Shown piece after piece: positions 9,335 through 18,149 of a stretch of 47,344 bases of DNA. A program made the position numbers and the translations under genes. The stretch's first letter is position 1. Each line of letters starts with the position of its first letter. This stretch comes from a virus, in IMG/VR virus record IMGVR_UViG_3300025153_000009, positions 1 to 47,344 of that record, one strand, 5' to 3'. The notes under the pieces were generated by a model, which saw only the letters and a program-made list of their open reading frames with translations, was not told the DNA's origin and searched no databases.

Positions 9335-9887
9335 TGACGTATGGTGCGATTAGTTTATCAGACAATGTTCTCTTTTCGCTTGTTGTATCTCCTCCGTTAT
9401 TGAAGTCGTCGCTGATCCTTATCCTGATTGCCCTTAGCAGGTCCTCTGGAACTTCTCCTTCCGCTAATCCAGCCTTGAAAACGACCCGGTGACGGCATGA
9501 AGCAGACGAGGCACTATCATTCCAAATGATTTTGGTTCTACGCTTGCTTACTTGGACCAGTTCATACGAATCGCTATTTATTAAACTGTATCCGTCTATT
9601 CCTGGACTGTCTCCACCCTTGTAAGAAATACTTTCAATGGTTTTGATGTAGAAAGTGTCCCTGAATTCGCAAGGCCTGCAATCGGTATTCCAGGTATAGG
9701 TTGAAATTCCAAGCTGAAAATTGCAATCCGTTTCGACGCTTCTAACCGCTGATCCAATTATCTTGTTGATGAGATCATCTTTCCCTGTATAACCTTGAAT
9801 GTCCATTTCCAACCACGATCTCGCCGTCTCCAGCGTGATAATCTCAGTGGTGTACTTCTCAGTTATAAAGGGATAAGATAATTCCAC
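9318..9887 (-). CDS. Head-tail connector protein (gp6-like)
   Basis: 189 aa, probably from GTG at 9887, 3 nt after the preceding stop. It opens with ITLETARSWLEMD, then GKDDLINKIIGSAVRSVE. That is the helix pair typical of gp6-like (HK97/phiE125 gp8) adaptor proteins that form a ring under the portal. A central beta part and a C-terminal helix (EDLLRAIRIRISDDF) agree. It lies between capsid and head-closure genes, as expected. Confidence 0.82.
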   Translation of the reverse strand: MELSYPFITEKYTTEIITLETARSWLEMDIQGYTGKDDLINKIIGSAVRSVETDCNFQLGISTYTWNTDCRPCEFRDTFYIKTIESISYKGGDSPGIDGYSLINSDSYELVQVSKRRTKIIWNDSASSASCRHRVVFKAGLAEGEVPEDLLRAIRIRISDDFNNGGDTTSEKRTLSDKLIAPYVIGYAG

Positions 9888-9890
9888 GTA

Positions 9891-10046
9891 TCAGACTAGT
9901 TTTGCGAATTTCTTTCCTACCCATTCGTCTGCAGTCTCCTGGAGAACTTTCACTTTTTCGCCTACTTCGTTGGCAACAAGGGGGTGGAATTTGATGATTT
10001 CGATTTCGACCGTTTTCTTTTCGGTCTTTTCTGTTTTTTCTGCCAT
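9891..10046 (-). CDS. Small lysine-rich head-region protein
   Basis: 51 aa, ATG at 10046, stop TGA at 9891. It begins MAEKTEKTEKKTVE and ends DEWVGKKFAKLV. Its short beta-like core (VEIEIIKFHPLV) followed by GEKVKVLQETADEW resembles small capsid-adjacent proteins such as decoration or head-fibre-like peptides. The role is not recognised. It lies alone between capsid and connector with short spacers. Confidence 0.65.
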   Translation of the reverse strand: MAEKTEKTEKKTVEIEIIKFHPLVANEVGEKVKVLQETADEWVGKKFAKLV

Positions 10047-10102
10047 TTTATTTTTTTGGAAGTGGGCCTTTTACAGCCCCGTTAAAACTAGTTTAAACCA
10101 AC

Positions 10103-11425
10103 TTATGCAAGGGTAGTAATCGCATCCTTGATTCCTGCGAACGATTTCACACGAGCTGCTTTCATTGAATAGAAGGCATTCGCTGTCACTTCAATTTGAG
10201 CCTTTTTCTTTTGTGTGAAAGGATCAATGATGTACTCTGTTGCACCCCACATCCCCACAAGGAAATCATAGAAATTCCCGTAAACAAGTGCCGACAAAGT
10301 CGCACCAGAAGCTCCTTTTGTAATGTTGGAAGGGACGATATTGGAAGTTACTGCCGTGTGACCATTCAATACATCTTCTTTGCTCCATACTGGTTCACCG
10401 CTTGTACCTGAGAAGATTTGAGTGGTCTTAAGCTTTGCTTCAACCTTGGTATTGGTCAAATACACCGGCTTACCGCGTTTGTGGTTGTAGCCCTCAACAA
10501 GTGCAGCCAACGCTACCACGTTGTTGTAAGTCGGCGCGGCACCATCCGTGCCCAAGGCCAGTAGGTTTCCATTTCCGGAGATGATAATGCTTAAAAGAGT
10601 TGAAATTGCTTCTGCATTCATCTTTTGAGCAAAAGCCATTCCGATCGAGTCGATCACGAACCTTTGCATATCGATAGAAGATTGAATAAGCAATTGGCGC
10701 GAGATAGGAACGGTTGTACCTCTACGGGCTGGCTTCATTGTGATCTCACTCCAGAGAATTTCAGAATCAGTCATTGCCTCAATCTCGGTAAGATCCTGAA
10801 TTACAGGAACGCTATCTTGTACAGGGAAAGCGATATCGCCAGATAGTCCGGTCATGAACCTGGCCCCAACTTCATCCAAAAATGTATTAGCTTGAAGTAC
10901 TTCCAAAACGCCCTGAACGTCTTTTGGAACCAAAACTCCTCCCTGATCTCCTACATTAGTTGTTTGACCAGTAACAGTCTGTCCCCGTTTTTGAAGTACA
11001 TGATCTAGAACGACAACACTGTTCCCGCTCAATTTGATGCCATCCTCTTTCGCGCGTGCTTCACCCATTTGATGAACTTCGGCTTCCACGCCGTCAAGCG
11101 CCCGATTGTCAAGCTTTGCTAATAGCGCACGGTTCAGGTTGAACGAGCCTAAATCCCTTTCATCACCAACGGATGTGTCGCGGTTCCCTTCGGAATGTCC
11201 GGAACCGATTGTCACTGCACGTAGTTGAGCATGATGTTCAAGTTTTACCTCCTGCGCAATCAACGTATCTAACGCGCGAAGTTCGTCGGCCTTGGTTTCG
11301 TAAGCAGTAAATTCTTCAGTGTTCATATTGCGGCTTTCAGCTTCGCCAGCTTTGGAAGCCAGGTCAACCTCAGCGAATTTCAACGCCCTTTCGTCTTTCA
11401 GCTCTTTTAATGATTTCTTTGCCAT
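10103..11425 (-). CDS. Major capsid protein, HK97 fold
   Basis: 440 aa, ATG at 11425. The first 100 residues are a charged coiled-coil delta domain (LKELKDERALKFAEVDLA). The HK97 shell domain follows, with GGVLVPKDVQ, ARFMTGLSGDIAFPV, RRGTTVPISRQLL and a C-terminal ALVYGNFYDFLVG plus NAFYSMKAARVKSF. The delta domain is normally removed by the adjacent prohead protease, so the mature chain should be about 300 aa; this is inference. The gene directly follows the protease, the canonical order. Confidence 0.95.
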   Translation of the reverse strand: MAKKSLKELKDERALKFAEVDLASKAGEAESRNMNTEEFTAYETKADELRALDTLIAQEVKLEHHAQLRAVTIGSGHSEGNRDTSVGDERDLGSFNLNRALLAKLDNRALDGVEAEVHQMGEARAKEDGIKLSGNSVVVLDHVLQKRGQTVTGQTTNVGDQGGVLVPKDVQGVLEVLQANTFLDEVGARFMTGLSGDIAFPVQDSVPVIQDLTEIEAMTDSEILWSEITMKPARRGTTVPISRQLLIQSSIDMQRFVIDSIGMAFAQKMNAEAISTLLSIIISGNGNLLALGTDGAAPTYNNVVALAALVEGYNHKRGKPVYLTNTKVEAKLKTTQIFSGTSGEPVWSKEDVLNGHTAVTSNIVPSNITKGASGATLSALVYGNFYDFLVGMWGATEYIIDPFTQKKKAQIEVTANAFYSMKAARVKSFAGIKDAITTLA

Positions 11426-11457
11426 TTTTTGTTTGTTGATGAAATGTATTATTTAGT

Positions 11458-12054
11458 TTATCTCAATAAAATCGTCTGCGTCCTGGCGAAATTCCGTTCA
11501 TGCATTCGTTCAATCTTTCGGGTGTCTTTAATAAAATCGTCGAAGGATCTCTTCGCAATATCTGTGGTGGTTTGCAGGTACGCTGGCATGGATACCGGAC
11601 CCCATTCAAATACGGTTTCAATCTTGCGAACCCATCTGATAATTACCCCATCGGGCTCCTGAATCCACTCGTCACCCCCTTTTTCCTCTGCTTTGAACAT
11701 GAATGAACTGCCGGTAACGTCTCTTCTGATTATTGGAGCAAGTACCACGTCCCGAGTGTATTGGTTATCTGGCGGCAAGGTGTCATATTCCATCGCTTCC
11801 GGCGTAACCGTGTAACTGGTTGTCTTATTCCTGACGTTTCCAAGGATATGGTCCATGTTGTGATTGTAACACGAAATGGCGTCTTCCATATTGGCAAAAT
11901 CTAAAGCCCTTGGGTCAATGATTTCGAAGAACCAACCCAGTTTCCGCGACCTGGCATTGAACACGATTCCCTTTCCCGGAATATGCCATACTCCGTCCTC
12001 AGCGTGAATTGCTCTGACTTCACTCTGTTCCTGTGGCAGTATCCTCTTTTCCAT
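11458..12054 (-). CDS. Prohead protease, HK97 (U35/S78) family
   Basis: 198 aa from ATG at 12054. The open frame reaches 12168, but those extra 38 residues are basic and lie inside the portal frame. Family residues are visible: His65 in CYNHNMDHILG and the Ser in TGSSFMF around residue 117, matching the His/Ser pair of HK97 protease. ETVFEWGPVSMPAY follows near 148-160. It cleaves the capsid delta domain and itself. It overlaps the end of the portal gene by 35 nt. Confidence 0.9.
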   Translation of the reverse strand: MEKRILPQEQSEVRAIHAEDGVWHIPGKGIVFNARSRKLGWFFEIIDPRALDFANMEDAISCYNHNMDHILGNVRNKTTSYTVTPEAMEYDTLPPDNQYTRDVVLAPIIRRDVTGSSFMFKAEEKGGDEWIQEPDGVIIRWVRKIETVFEWGPVSMPAYLQTTTDIAKRSFDDFIKDTRKIERMHERNFARTQTILLR

Positions 12055-13366
12055 TGCCTTTCGTTGGTTTTTTAGGTGTGTTCGCCTGATCCAGTGAATC
12101 AAGATGAACCATCGCTTTTTGCACAAGCGGTCGCGAACCGATTTTCTTAGGATAGGGTGCTTGTTCATGAAGAGCCCTTATTTCATCCGGTGTATTCAAT
12201 CCAGCAAAAACCATTTTGGTGTCGTGCTCAGCCTGTGCTTTCAAATCACCTCTCAGAAGTCCTTTGAAATTGTGTCTTGTGTATAGTCCGTCAATGATTT
12301 CGTCTTTTCGGAAGCACTTGTAATCTATTTCCTGTTCTATCTGGACTGCGATCGGAATTAAGACGTTGTTGGCAACTCCGATGTACAATTGTTCGATACC
12401 GGTTCCAAAACTTGTAGTCTTCTCGTTATCGCCGATCATACTCAGCGGAATTCCGAAGCTTTTGGCAATATCACGGTCGGATTTCTCAAATAAGGGCATC
12501 AAATCGGCCTCTACAGGGGCTTTCCCGACCTCGTGCCACTTCACACCCTGACCTAAAACAACGAAGCCGAAACCACCAGAATCATCGCCTTCGAGCCCTT
12601 CCAGGATGCGTTTCTTGTATAATTTGGCCGTTTCTTCATCCTTAGCGTTTCCACCAGTCGGAGTTTCAAGAAAACCACCCATGAAAGTCCCTTTTTCATA
12701 GAACTTTTGAGCAAAGGCCTTGGCAAGCAGGTCAATCTTAATGGTTTGAGACTGCCAGTTAAGTATTGAGCATCCGACATTGCCGTCATCACTAATATCT
12801 CTCAGAAATATTACATCATCCTGGGAGAGGGTTTTCTTTTTAGATTCTATTCTAAAAAAGTAACGGTCTGTTTCTTCGTCATGAAGGATTGTTACATCCT
12901 TTGACCTGTATGGAATGATTCGAACTACATTTCTTAGCCCATCCCTTTGAATTTCTGCAACCGCCCACCCATAAATCAAAAAGTTGATAAGCATTGTCCG
13001 CCTGGCAATAATGGAAGACATATTTCCATTAAACCGGGTATGAATGATATAATCCAGGTTATGAATCTTCTCCCTTTTACTCCCGCCGCCTTCAAGTTCA
13101 CGGTAAACACTATACGGTAGACTTGAGATAACATTTGATATCAACTTCACACATCCAAAGAATGTAGCGATACCCATTGCATTCTTTGCTGTGACGTGAG
13201 CTGTAAGGCTCTCCAATCCATATTTTTTCAAAAGGAAGGAAGCCGCGTCCTCATGAGACATAGCATTCTGAACCGAACGTGATTCAGTTGTGCCATTCAA
13301 TGCGGGATTAGTGGATTCAGACGAGATTTGGCCCCGACTAAATATTCTTCCAAACCAGTTGTTCAA
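12020..13366 (-). CDS. Portal protein, HK97 family
   Basis: 448 aa. The likely start is TTG at 13366 (MNNWFGRIFSRG), because portals usually begin with NWFxxIF, a stop lies just upstream, and the next Met is 35 residues in. Family marks are FGCVKLISNVISSLPYSVYRE, DVIFLRDIS, FGIPLSMIGD and TTSFGTGIEQ. It forms the 12-mer ring through which DNA is packaged. The C-terminal tail is Lys/Thr-rich. Placed between terminase and protease. Confidence 0.93.
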   Translation of the reverse strand: MNNWFGRIFSRGQISSESTNPALNGTTESRSVQNAMSHEDAASFLLKKYGLESLTAHVTAKNAMGIATFFGCVKLISNVISSLPYSVYRELEGGGSKREKIHNLDYIIHTRFNGNMSSIIARRTMLINFLIYGWAVAEIQRDGLRNVVRIIPYRSKDVTILHDEETDRYFFRIESKKKTLSQDDVIFLRDISDDGNVGCSILNWQSQTIKIDLLAKAFAQKFYEKGTFMGGFLETPTGGNAKDEETAKLYKKRILEGLEGDDSGGFGFVVLGQGVKWHEVGKAPVEADLMPLFEKSDRDIAKSFGIPLSMIGDNEKTTSFGTGIEQLYIGVANNVLIPIAVQIEQEIDYKCFRKDEIIDGLYTRHNFKGLLRGDLKAQAEHDTKMVFAGLNTPDEIRALHEQAPYPKKIGSRPLVQKAMVHLDSLDQANTPKKPTKGNGKEDTATGTE

Positions 13367-13429
13367 GATTGATTAAATTTTTATAAAGTTACTGGCAAGT
13401 ATTAACTTGGGAGGTAAACCATGTTACCT

Positions 13430-13639
13430 CTATTTTCTCTTTTTGGCGGCGTAATAAGCAGATTTAAAGGATTCAAATGATGAATAGTAATTCAGACACG
13501 GATGGGCTTCGCATTTCGACTCAATACGCTCGAAACACATCCTCAATCCGGTTCCTTTAGCCCTTAATCGGTTGAAGTAATCATAAAAAGACTCCTTCGT
13601 TAAAATCACCTCAAGCTTTTCCTCTTCCGCGTATGCCAT
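13430..13639 (-). CDS. Small unknown protein between TerL and portal
   Basis: 69 aa, ATG at 13639, 9 nt after the terminase stop. It is charged and helical (EEEKLEVILTKESFYDYFNRL), has two Cys (CFERIESKCEAHPC has three in all) and a basic end AAKKRK. I do not recognise it. The tight spacing in the late operon argues that it is real. Confidence 0.6.
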   Translation of the reverse strand: MAYAEEEKLEVILTKESFYDYFNRLRAKGTGLRMCFERIESKCEAHPCLNYYSSFESFKSAYYAAKKRK

Positions 13640-13648
13640 ATTTCAGAA

Positions 13649-15394
13649 TTAATAAACCAAAACTTTATTGTTACTGTCAGAATTAATCAAGTTGTCCCAC
13701 CTAGCAAATTCGCCTAGTGCCATCACGGATGCAGCGATCCCGTCAATTTTATCTTTACTCTTCGCTTTGTTAGGTTTCATATTGTCGTTGGAATCAAAAT
13801 CAAGAACCACATTCCCAAGCATCCAGGCAGTAACAGGGTTCCCATCGTGTCTCAATGTGCCGTTTAAAATTAACTCTTCAAATAGCTTGGTTGGCGGGCT
13901 TAGTGATGTGTAACCCTGTGGGAAATCCCTAACTATGGAATGATGTTCCCAGGTTAATTTTCCTGTATCCTTGTTAACGGTTGGTGCGTTTCTGGTTCCT
14001 AAGGCATCCCGTAAATTGTCTTTGAATATTTGGGCGCCAAACCGGTCAAGGCCAATGAACATCGCTTCATACTTCTCGCAATCGTCTAGAATATCCTTTT
14101 CCACCTTCCCGTAGTCAGTCGTCTTCCCTGGAGTAGGGATCAGATGTCCGGCATTTATCCAGTCTTGATAATCTATCCCCCCACGTGCCGCATATTTTGC
14201 GGCATCCTCAGCGCAATAGTGCCGGACAGTCAGATAATTGTATGCTGGATAGTATCTTGCAACGGATGTAATATCATTGGTCCTTCCAAGGTCAATTCCG
14301 CCATAGAACTCTGCATCAATGGGTATTTCAAAGTCCGGATCAGCACACGCGTTCCAGGTTTCAGCCGGTATCCATGTGGTTGCAGCGTCCGTCCATAAAC
14401 TAAGTCTCTTGGTTTTGAAATCCACCTCTTTGCTACCAGAGCGAAGCGCCATTGAAAACTCTTGTCTGAGCTTGGACAGGAACGTTGTGACTTCAAGATT
14501 TGGATTTGCTTTTACCCAATTGGCTTCATCCCTCCAGTCGTCCCCCTCATCAATGGTGTAAATCAGGGTGAAAATGTGGTCGAGTTCATACTTTCCTTCC
14601 AACATTCCAATTAGAATCTCTCGGTGTTTGAAACAGGGACCTTGCTTATTGAATCCGGCTGTAGTAATTGCTACCAGTAGAGGTTGCGGCCTGTTCGACT
14701 GTCCGGTACTAAGTGAATTTTTAAATCCGTCATTATCATGGGTGTGATACTCGTCAAGCATGACCAGTGAAGCGTTCAGTCCTTCACTTGTGTCTTTATC
14801 ATGAGAAATTGACCTCATCTTAGCCCGTTCCTTTTTGATCGTAACTGAGTTGGTCAGAATTGTGACTAACTTCCTGAGCTCACGACTATTCTTGATTTGA
14901 TGGACGGCCTCTTCAAAGCAAATATTGGCTTGATCGCGGGTAAAGGCACCAAAATAAACTTCCGGTGCTGCTTCATTGTCAGAGGTTAGGGCATAGTTGG
15001 CTATTCCGGATCCGAGTGTAGACTTTGCATTTTTTTTCGCCACCTCGAGATAAACCTCTGTGAATCGCCTCTTCTTCGTCTTAGTAATCTTCCATCCGTA
15101 AATACTGGCTATCATGAAGGCATTCCAGGGCGACAGCTCGAATCTGATCGTACCGTCCGCGTTTATCCAGTCCTTTGGGACACTTGCGCGTGTGACGGAT
15201 TTAGTAAGAACCAGGAAATCAAAGAACCTCAATGCTTTACTGGCTGCCTTGTCGGAGAAATACCAGCCCTTTACCTCAGATTGCTCTAAATCGCGGTAAT
15301 GGCGTGCAATTGCTAACTTGATAAGATTGCCAACGACAATTTTTCCATCTCGAACGTCCTCCGCATACTGTAAAGCCTTATCAAGAGTATTCAT
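13649..15394 (-). CDS. Terminase large subunit
   Basis: 581 aa, ATG at 15394 overlapping the TerS stop by 1 nt. It is the packaging motor. The ATPase part has a variant Walker A, VAKKNAKST at about 118-126, and Walker B VMLDE at 211-215, with the coupling YHTHDND next to it. The nuclease part starts near GGIDLGRTNDIT (about 365-376), with a later acidic LDFDSNDN. Length and motifs fit the phage terminase-1/HK97-type large subunit. Confidence 0.95.
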   Translation of the reverse strand: MNTLDKALQYAEDVRDGKIVVGNLIKLAIARHYRDLEQSEVKGWYFSDKAASKALRFFDFLVLTKSVTRASVPKDWINADGTIRFELSPWNAFMIASIYGWKITKTKKRRFTEVYLEVAKKNAKSTLGSGIANYALTSDNEAAPEVYFGAFTRDQANICFEEAVHQIKNSRELRKLVTILTNSVTIKKERAKMRSISHDKDTSEGLNASLVMLDEYHTHDNDGFKNSLSTGQSNRPQPLLVAITTAGFNKQGPCFKHREILIGMLEGKYELDHIFTLIYTIDEGDDWRDEANWVKANPNLEVTTFLSKLRQEFSMALRSGSKEVDFKTKRLSLWTDAATTWIPAETWNACADPDFEIPIDAEFYGGIDLGRTNDITSVARYYPAYNYLTVRHYCAEDAAKYAARGGIDYQDWINAGHLIPTPGKTTDYGKVEKDILDDCEKYEAMFIGLDRFGAQIFKDNLRDALGTRNAPTVNKDTGKLTWEHHSIVRDFPQGYTSLSPPTKLFEELILNGTLRHDGNPVTAWMLGNVVLDFDSNDNMKPNKAKSKDKIDGIAASVMALGEFARWDNLINSDSNNKVLVY

Positions 15395-15876
15395 TAGTCA
15401 TCATCCATTTTTCTCATCTTCTCGAATTCAGATTCTTTCTCTTTCGGGGAGACGCTAATTTTAGAGCGGGCAGCTGGAGTAAAACCAAACTGATTCGCAA
15501 GGGTTTGTGCATTTTTTAGGGCACTATTTTTAACTCCAACCCATGGGTTTTGTACTTTGTATTCACCTGCTTTACCTGGAAGCGTAATTACCGAACCCTC
15601 TTTTTTTATCGCTTTAATGGCTTCGAGGTATGACGCCATTTCAACACAGTAGGCAGATAGCAATCCGAGATCAACCCGGTGCAAACTCTCCATTTCTATG
15701 AGCTGCTCACAAACGCTAACCCATTCAAGCCTAGCTATTTTGCTAAAATAAGTTGGTGCAGATGGAACGTGTGTAATCAACTCCGGCATCATTTCATTAG
15801 TCACTGCCCGGTCTTCCCGGAAAGTCCCCTGAAGTTTTTTTAATGCTGTTGATTTTGGTGGTCGACCTGTTACCAT
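15394..15876 (-). CDS. Terminase small subunit, P27 family
   Basis: 160 aa, ATG at 15876. The opening GRPPKSTALKKLQGTFR is the hallmark of the P27 family. LEWVSVCEQLIEM, AYCVEMASYLEA and a C-terminal NQFGFTPAARSKI also fit. It recognises the packaging start and recruits TerL. This is the first gene of the packaging block. The roughly 130 nt upstream are AT-rich and hold no recognised signal. Confidence 0.93.
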   Translation of the reverse strand: MVTGRPPKSTALKKLQGTFREDRAVTNEMMPELITHVPSAPTYFSKIARLEWVSVCEQLIEMESLHRVDLGLLSAYCVEMASYLEAIKAIKKEGSVITLPGKAGEYKVQNPWVGVKNSALKNAQTLANQFGFTPAARSKISVSPKEKESEFEKMRKMDDD

Positions 15877-16009
15877 TAGTATCTTTAAGTTAGCATTGGA
15901 ACATTCTCACTAATTTCAACTCTGTATTTTTCACTTCTTTAACCTTAAAATCCATTAGGCCACGTTGTCGGTAATTCTCACTACTTTTAGGAAACTTAAC
16001 TCTATTTTT

Positions 16010-16444
16010 ATGCACGACTTAATTGATGAATTGAAAAGTGCGATATTTAATAATTGGAACGATGTAAGGCTAATCGCTAACCATGTGGATGAGCGGGATC
16101 GCAGCTTTCCCGTATTTGAATATGCGATAAAAATAGATCCTGCTCATGTTGTCGTTGGATTTAATTCGTTTCCGAATACTTTAAATATTTTCTGTCAAAA
16201 GCTTGAATCGACAAAGGATTTATTGAACTATATTAGTGAGTCAGATGATCCTCAGACAAAGAAAAAAGTTCCTAATCACATGCACCACGAACTATCCGTT
16301 AAAATTAATAACGATGGCACATTTACGTGCGTAAAGGTTTTCGGTGTTCCGTATATCGCAAAATCCATCGGTGAAGTCATAGGCTTTATTTTAAATGAAA
16401 TAAATGGTGCGTTTGATAAACTTGAAGCTGGCATCCTTGAATAA
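16010..16444 (+). CDS. Unknown 144-aa cargo protein, relative of the SGG-tail family
   Basis: ATG at 16010; an upstream TTG at 15965 would add 15 residues but looks less likely. It starts with an amphipathic helix (MHDLIDELKSAIFNNW), has a mixed strand body containing LESTKDLLNYI, and ends with a helix EVIGFILNEINGAFDKLEAG and ILE. N-terminus, STKD segment and C-terminal helix resemble the protein at 31235-31657, although this one lacks the SGG end. It lies antisense to the late genes, beside a second cargo gene, which suggests a moron with its own promoter. Function unknown. Confidence 0.7.
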   Translation: MHDLIDELKSAIFNNWNDVRLIANHVDERDRSFPVFEYAIKIDPAHVVVGFNSFPNTLNIFCQKLESTKDLLNYISESDDPQTKKKVPNHMHHELSVKINNDGTFTCVKVFGVPYIAKSIGEVIGFILNEINGAFDKLEAGILE

Positions 16445-16486
16445 ACCACCTGAATAAACCCAATTTTCACGCAATCGAAAATTTGT

Positions 16487-16915
16487 ATGGAAGAACTTCA
16501 AAAACTGATTCATGATGCTCTGATTGAAAAATGGGCTGAGATAAAACAATTTCCGAACCGGTTCTTTTTTAAACCAGAGAGCGAAGGTGTCGAAGAAATC
16601 ATCTCGTTTGAACCTCCAAGATCTGTGTCACTTGTTATCAAAGATGATGACCGGGTAAACGTTGAGCTTTACAAGAGTGAATCCGCGACCCGGCTCCGTC
16701 AGGAATCAGCTGATTTTCGTTTAAGCCAGTTACGATCACCATTTGAAAAATTCTCGGTAAAAAACATTGTCAATTCTCACGGTAAATACTACATCGAACA
16801 TCAAAGCTCAGAAGGCGCAGGCCTCGTTGATTATTGGTCGCTATCTGAGCTTTGTGATCAGATTGAAAAAGCTTTTTCGAGTCATGAGGGTGGTGGGATT
16901 AGTTCTGGTGGCTGA
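16487..16915 (+). CDS. Unknown 142-aa cargo protein ending GGGISSGG
   Basis: ATG at 16487, 42 nt after the previous gene. An N-terminal helix MEELQKLIHDALIEKW is followed by beta-like segments (VEEIISFEPP, SVSLVIKDDDRV), then a C-terminal helix SLSELCDQIEKAF and the Gly-rich tail GGGISSGG. The same end is found in the genes at 28521 and 31235. It is not similar to any family I know. Its antisense position within a lytic operon suggests expression from the prophage state. Confidence 0.75.
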   Translation: MEELQKLIHDALIEKWAEIKQFPNRFFFKPESEGVEEIISFEPPRSVSLVIKDDDRVNVELYKSESATRLRQESADFRLSQLRSPFEKFSVKNIVNSHGKYYIEHQSSEGAGLVDYWSLSELCDQIEKAFSSHEGGGISSGG

Positions 16916-17068
16916 TTGCCTTTCCTTATAGCCACCCCCCCCAGAGTTTTGACACGCTAAAAGTTTGACGGCAGAGGCGATTGCCAGCACAAATAACGCT
17001 AAGGAATAGAGACACCCCTCCCCATTGCTCTCTCGGTGTCATATGTATTCTATACAATATACTGACTA

Positions 17069-17383
17069 TCAAACGTTTAACTTGTCCACCCTCAACACCA
17101 CCAACCAAGGACTGTAATTAGCAATCCATGCTTTGATGGTCTTCTTCTGACCTGGTGCCGACAGGTCGAACTCCAGCTCCTTCCTGCCATGCTCTCTATG
17201 AGCTACCACCACCTTGGACAGGTTGTCGTTCATCTCTTCATCATCACCAGTAGCCAGGTTGATCGTGCATACAGGGCCATCAACTACGAAGCTCTTGCAT
17301 ATTAGCTTGATGGGCTTGCCTGGTTCGCTGGTAGGCTCCTCAGTTACCACTGGTGTTAACAGTTCGTTGGTTGTCTTTGTCAT
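17069..17383 (-). CDS. Unknown 104-aa protein
   Basis: ATG at 17383. An unstructured Thr/Glu/Pro start (TTNELLTPVVTEEPT) leads into a beta-rich body (VCTINLATGDDEEM, RKELEFDLSAPG, PWLVVLRVDKLNV). It is the last gene of the HNH cluster. About 150 nt of non-coding DNA separates it from the convergent cargo gene ending at 16915, where I see no clear terminator. Not recognised. Confidence 0.6.
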   Translation of the reverse strand: MTKTTNELLTPVVTEEPTSEPGKPIKLICKSFVVDGPVCTINLATGDDEEMNDNLSKVVVAHREHGRKELEFDLSAPGQKKTIKAWIANYSPWLVVLRVDKLNV

Positions 17384-17420
17384 AAGATCGTTACTTGATG
17401 ATTACTGAATCAGGAAAGCG

Positions 17421-17726
17421 TCAGGAGTGACACACAAGCACTCCTGACCTTCCTCTCTGTCTTGCTTCTTCTGCTGACTTCTTTACGTGGCATGGCTTGC
17501 ATAAACTTTGGAGGTTATCAAAATCAAATGGTGCACCTCCTTGCTCTAACGGCTTGATGTGATCTACTTCTGTCGCCTCAACTAACCGCTCTTTCTTTAA
17601 GCACTTTTCACAGCAGGGATCTTGTAATAGCTTGGCTGGTCTTACTTTGTCTCGCCATAGCCTGCAGTCTCTGATCTTTCTTACTTCTGCTTTGGAACGC
17701 CAAGCTATATTCGTCGATTCTGTCAC
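17421..17726 (-). CDS. HNH endonuclease (packaging-associated)
   Basis: 101 aa from a GTG at 17726; no alternative Met lies nearby. The full HNH core is visible: CCEKC (about 38-42), then EVDHIKPLEQGG, FDFDNLQSLCKPCHVKK. The two CxxC knuckles bind zinc and the DH/N/H residues form the active site. HNH proteins beside TerS/TerL take part in DNA cleavage during packaging in HK97-type phages, which is the likely role. It overlaps the previous gene by one base. Confidence 0.9.
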   Translation of the reverse strand: MTESTNIAWRSKAEVRKIRDCRLWRDKVRPAKLLQDPCCEKCLKKERLVEATEVDHIKPLEQGGAPFDFDNLQSLCKPCHVKKSAEEARQRGRSGVLVCHS

Positions 17727-17914
17727 TACTTCTTTGCTGTGATTCGGACGACTTTATAGAATTTCTCAACCATTGTCATTCCGTTATGCTCCTTGTAGAG
17801 AAAGACTGCCTGGTCTTCGTATTGCGCCATTGTTTCACTAACACATCTAAGCTCCACCGTTATCAGGGCTCCGGCCCTTGCCTGCTTCAACTCCCTGACA
17901 TCCGCATTACTCAT
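17726..17914 (-). CDS. Unknown 62-aa protein
   Basis: ATG at 17914 (a GTG one codon earlier is possible). It begins MSNADVRELKQARAG and ends VEKFYKVVRITAKK. The start lies inside the end of the upstream small gene, and the stop overlaps the HNH start by one base, so translation is probably coupled. Not recognised. Confidence 0.55.
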   Translation of the reverse strand: MSNADVRELKQARAGALITVELRCVSETMAQYEDQAVFLYKEHNGMTMVEKFYKVVRITAKK

Positions 17915-18053
17915 CACTGTCGTTTGGTTGAATAACTGGCTCTTTGGGTCTCACAACCTTCTTGTAGGTTCTACGCTCCGATTCTCCTTTTAGCTTCGTG
18001 TGAGCAATTACTCTTGGTGGATTAGGCTCTGTCCTGATTTTCCCTCTGATCAT
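17907..18053 (-). CDS. Very small basic protein, 48 aa
   Basis: ATG at 18053, TAA at 17907. It is basic and Pro-rich (MIRGKIRTEPNPPRVIAHTK), ending QPNDSDE. The overlap with the next gene at an ATGAGTAA junction supports a real coupled gene. Function unknown. Confidence 0.45.
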   Translation of the reverse strand: MIRGKIRTEPNPPRVIAHTKLKGESERRTYKKVVRPKEPVIQPNDSDE

Positions 18054-18121
18054 TTTTGCTTCGATTTAGTTTGTCTTCAATTCCTTGATGATGAAGTGCA
18101 ACCTTTCAAAATCGCTATATG

Positions 18122-18149
18122 AAAAATGCGGGACGAATGAACGCCCCGC
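18122..18149 (-). terminator. Rho-independent terminator, minus strand
   Basis: Minus-strand GCGGGGCG and CGTCCCGC pair (one mismatch) around TTCATT and are followed by ATTTTT. It could end the early operon after the primase-helicase. It also sits right downstream of the promoter at 18345-18375, so it would end that transcript too. Confidence 0.7.

Noticed and set aside
16926-17108. 60-codon minus-strand frame
   Set aside because: It starts at a weak codon, overlaps the 104-aa gene in another frame, and has a low-complexity Gly/Val start, so it is probably chance.
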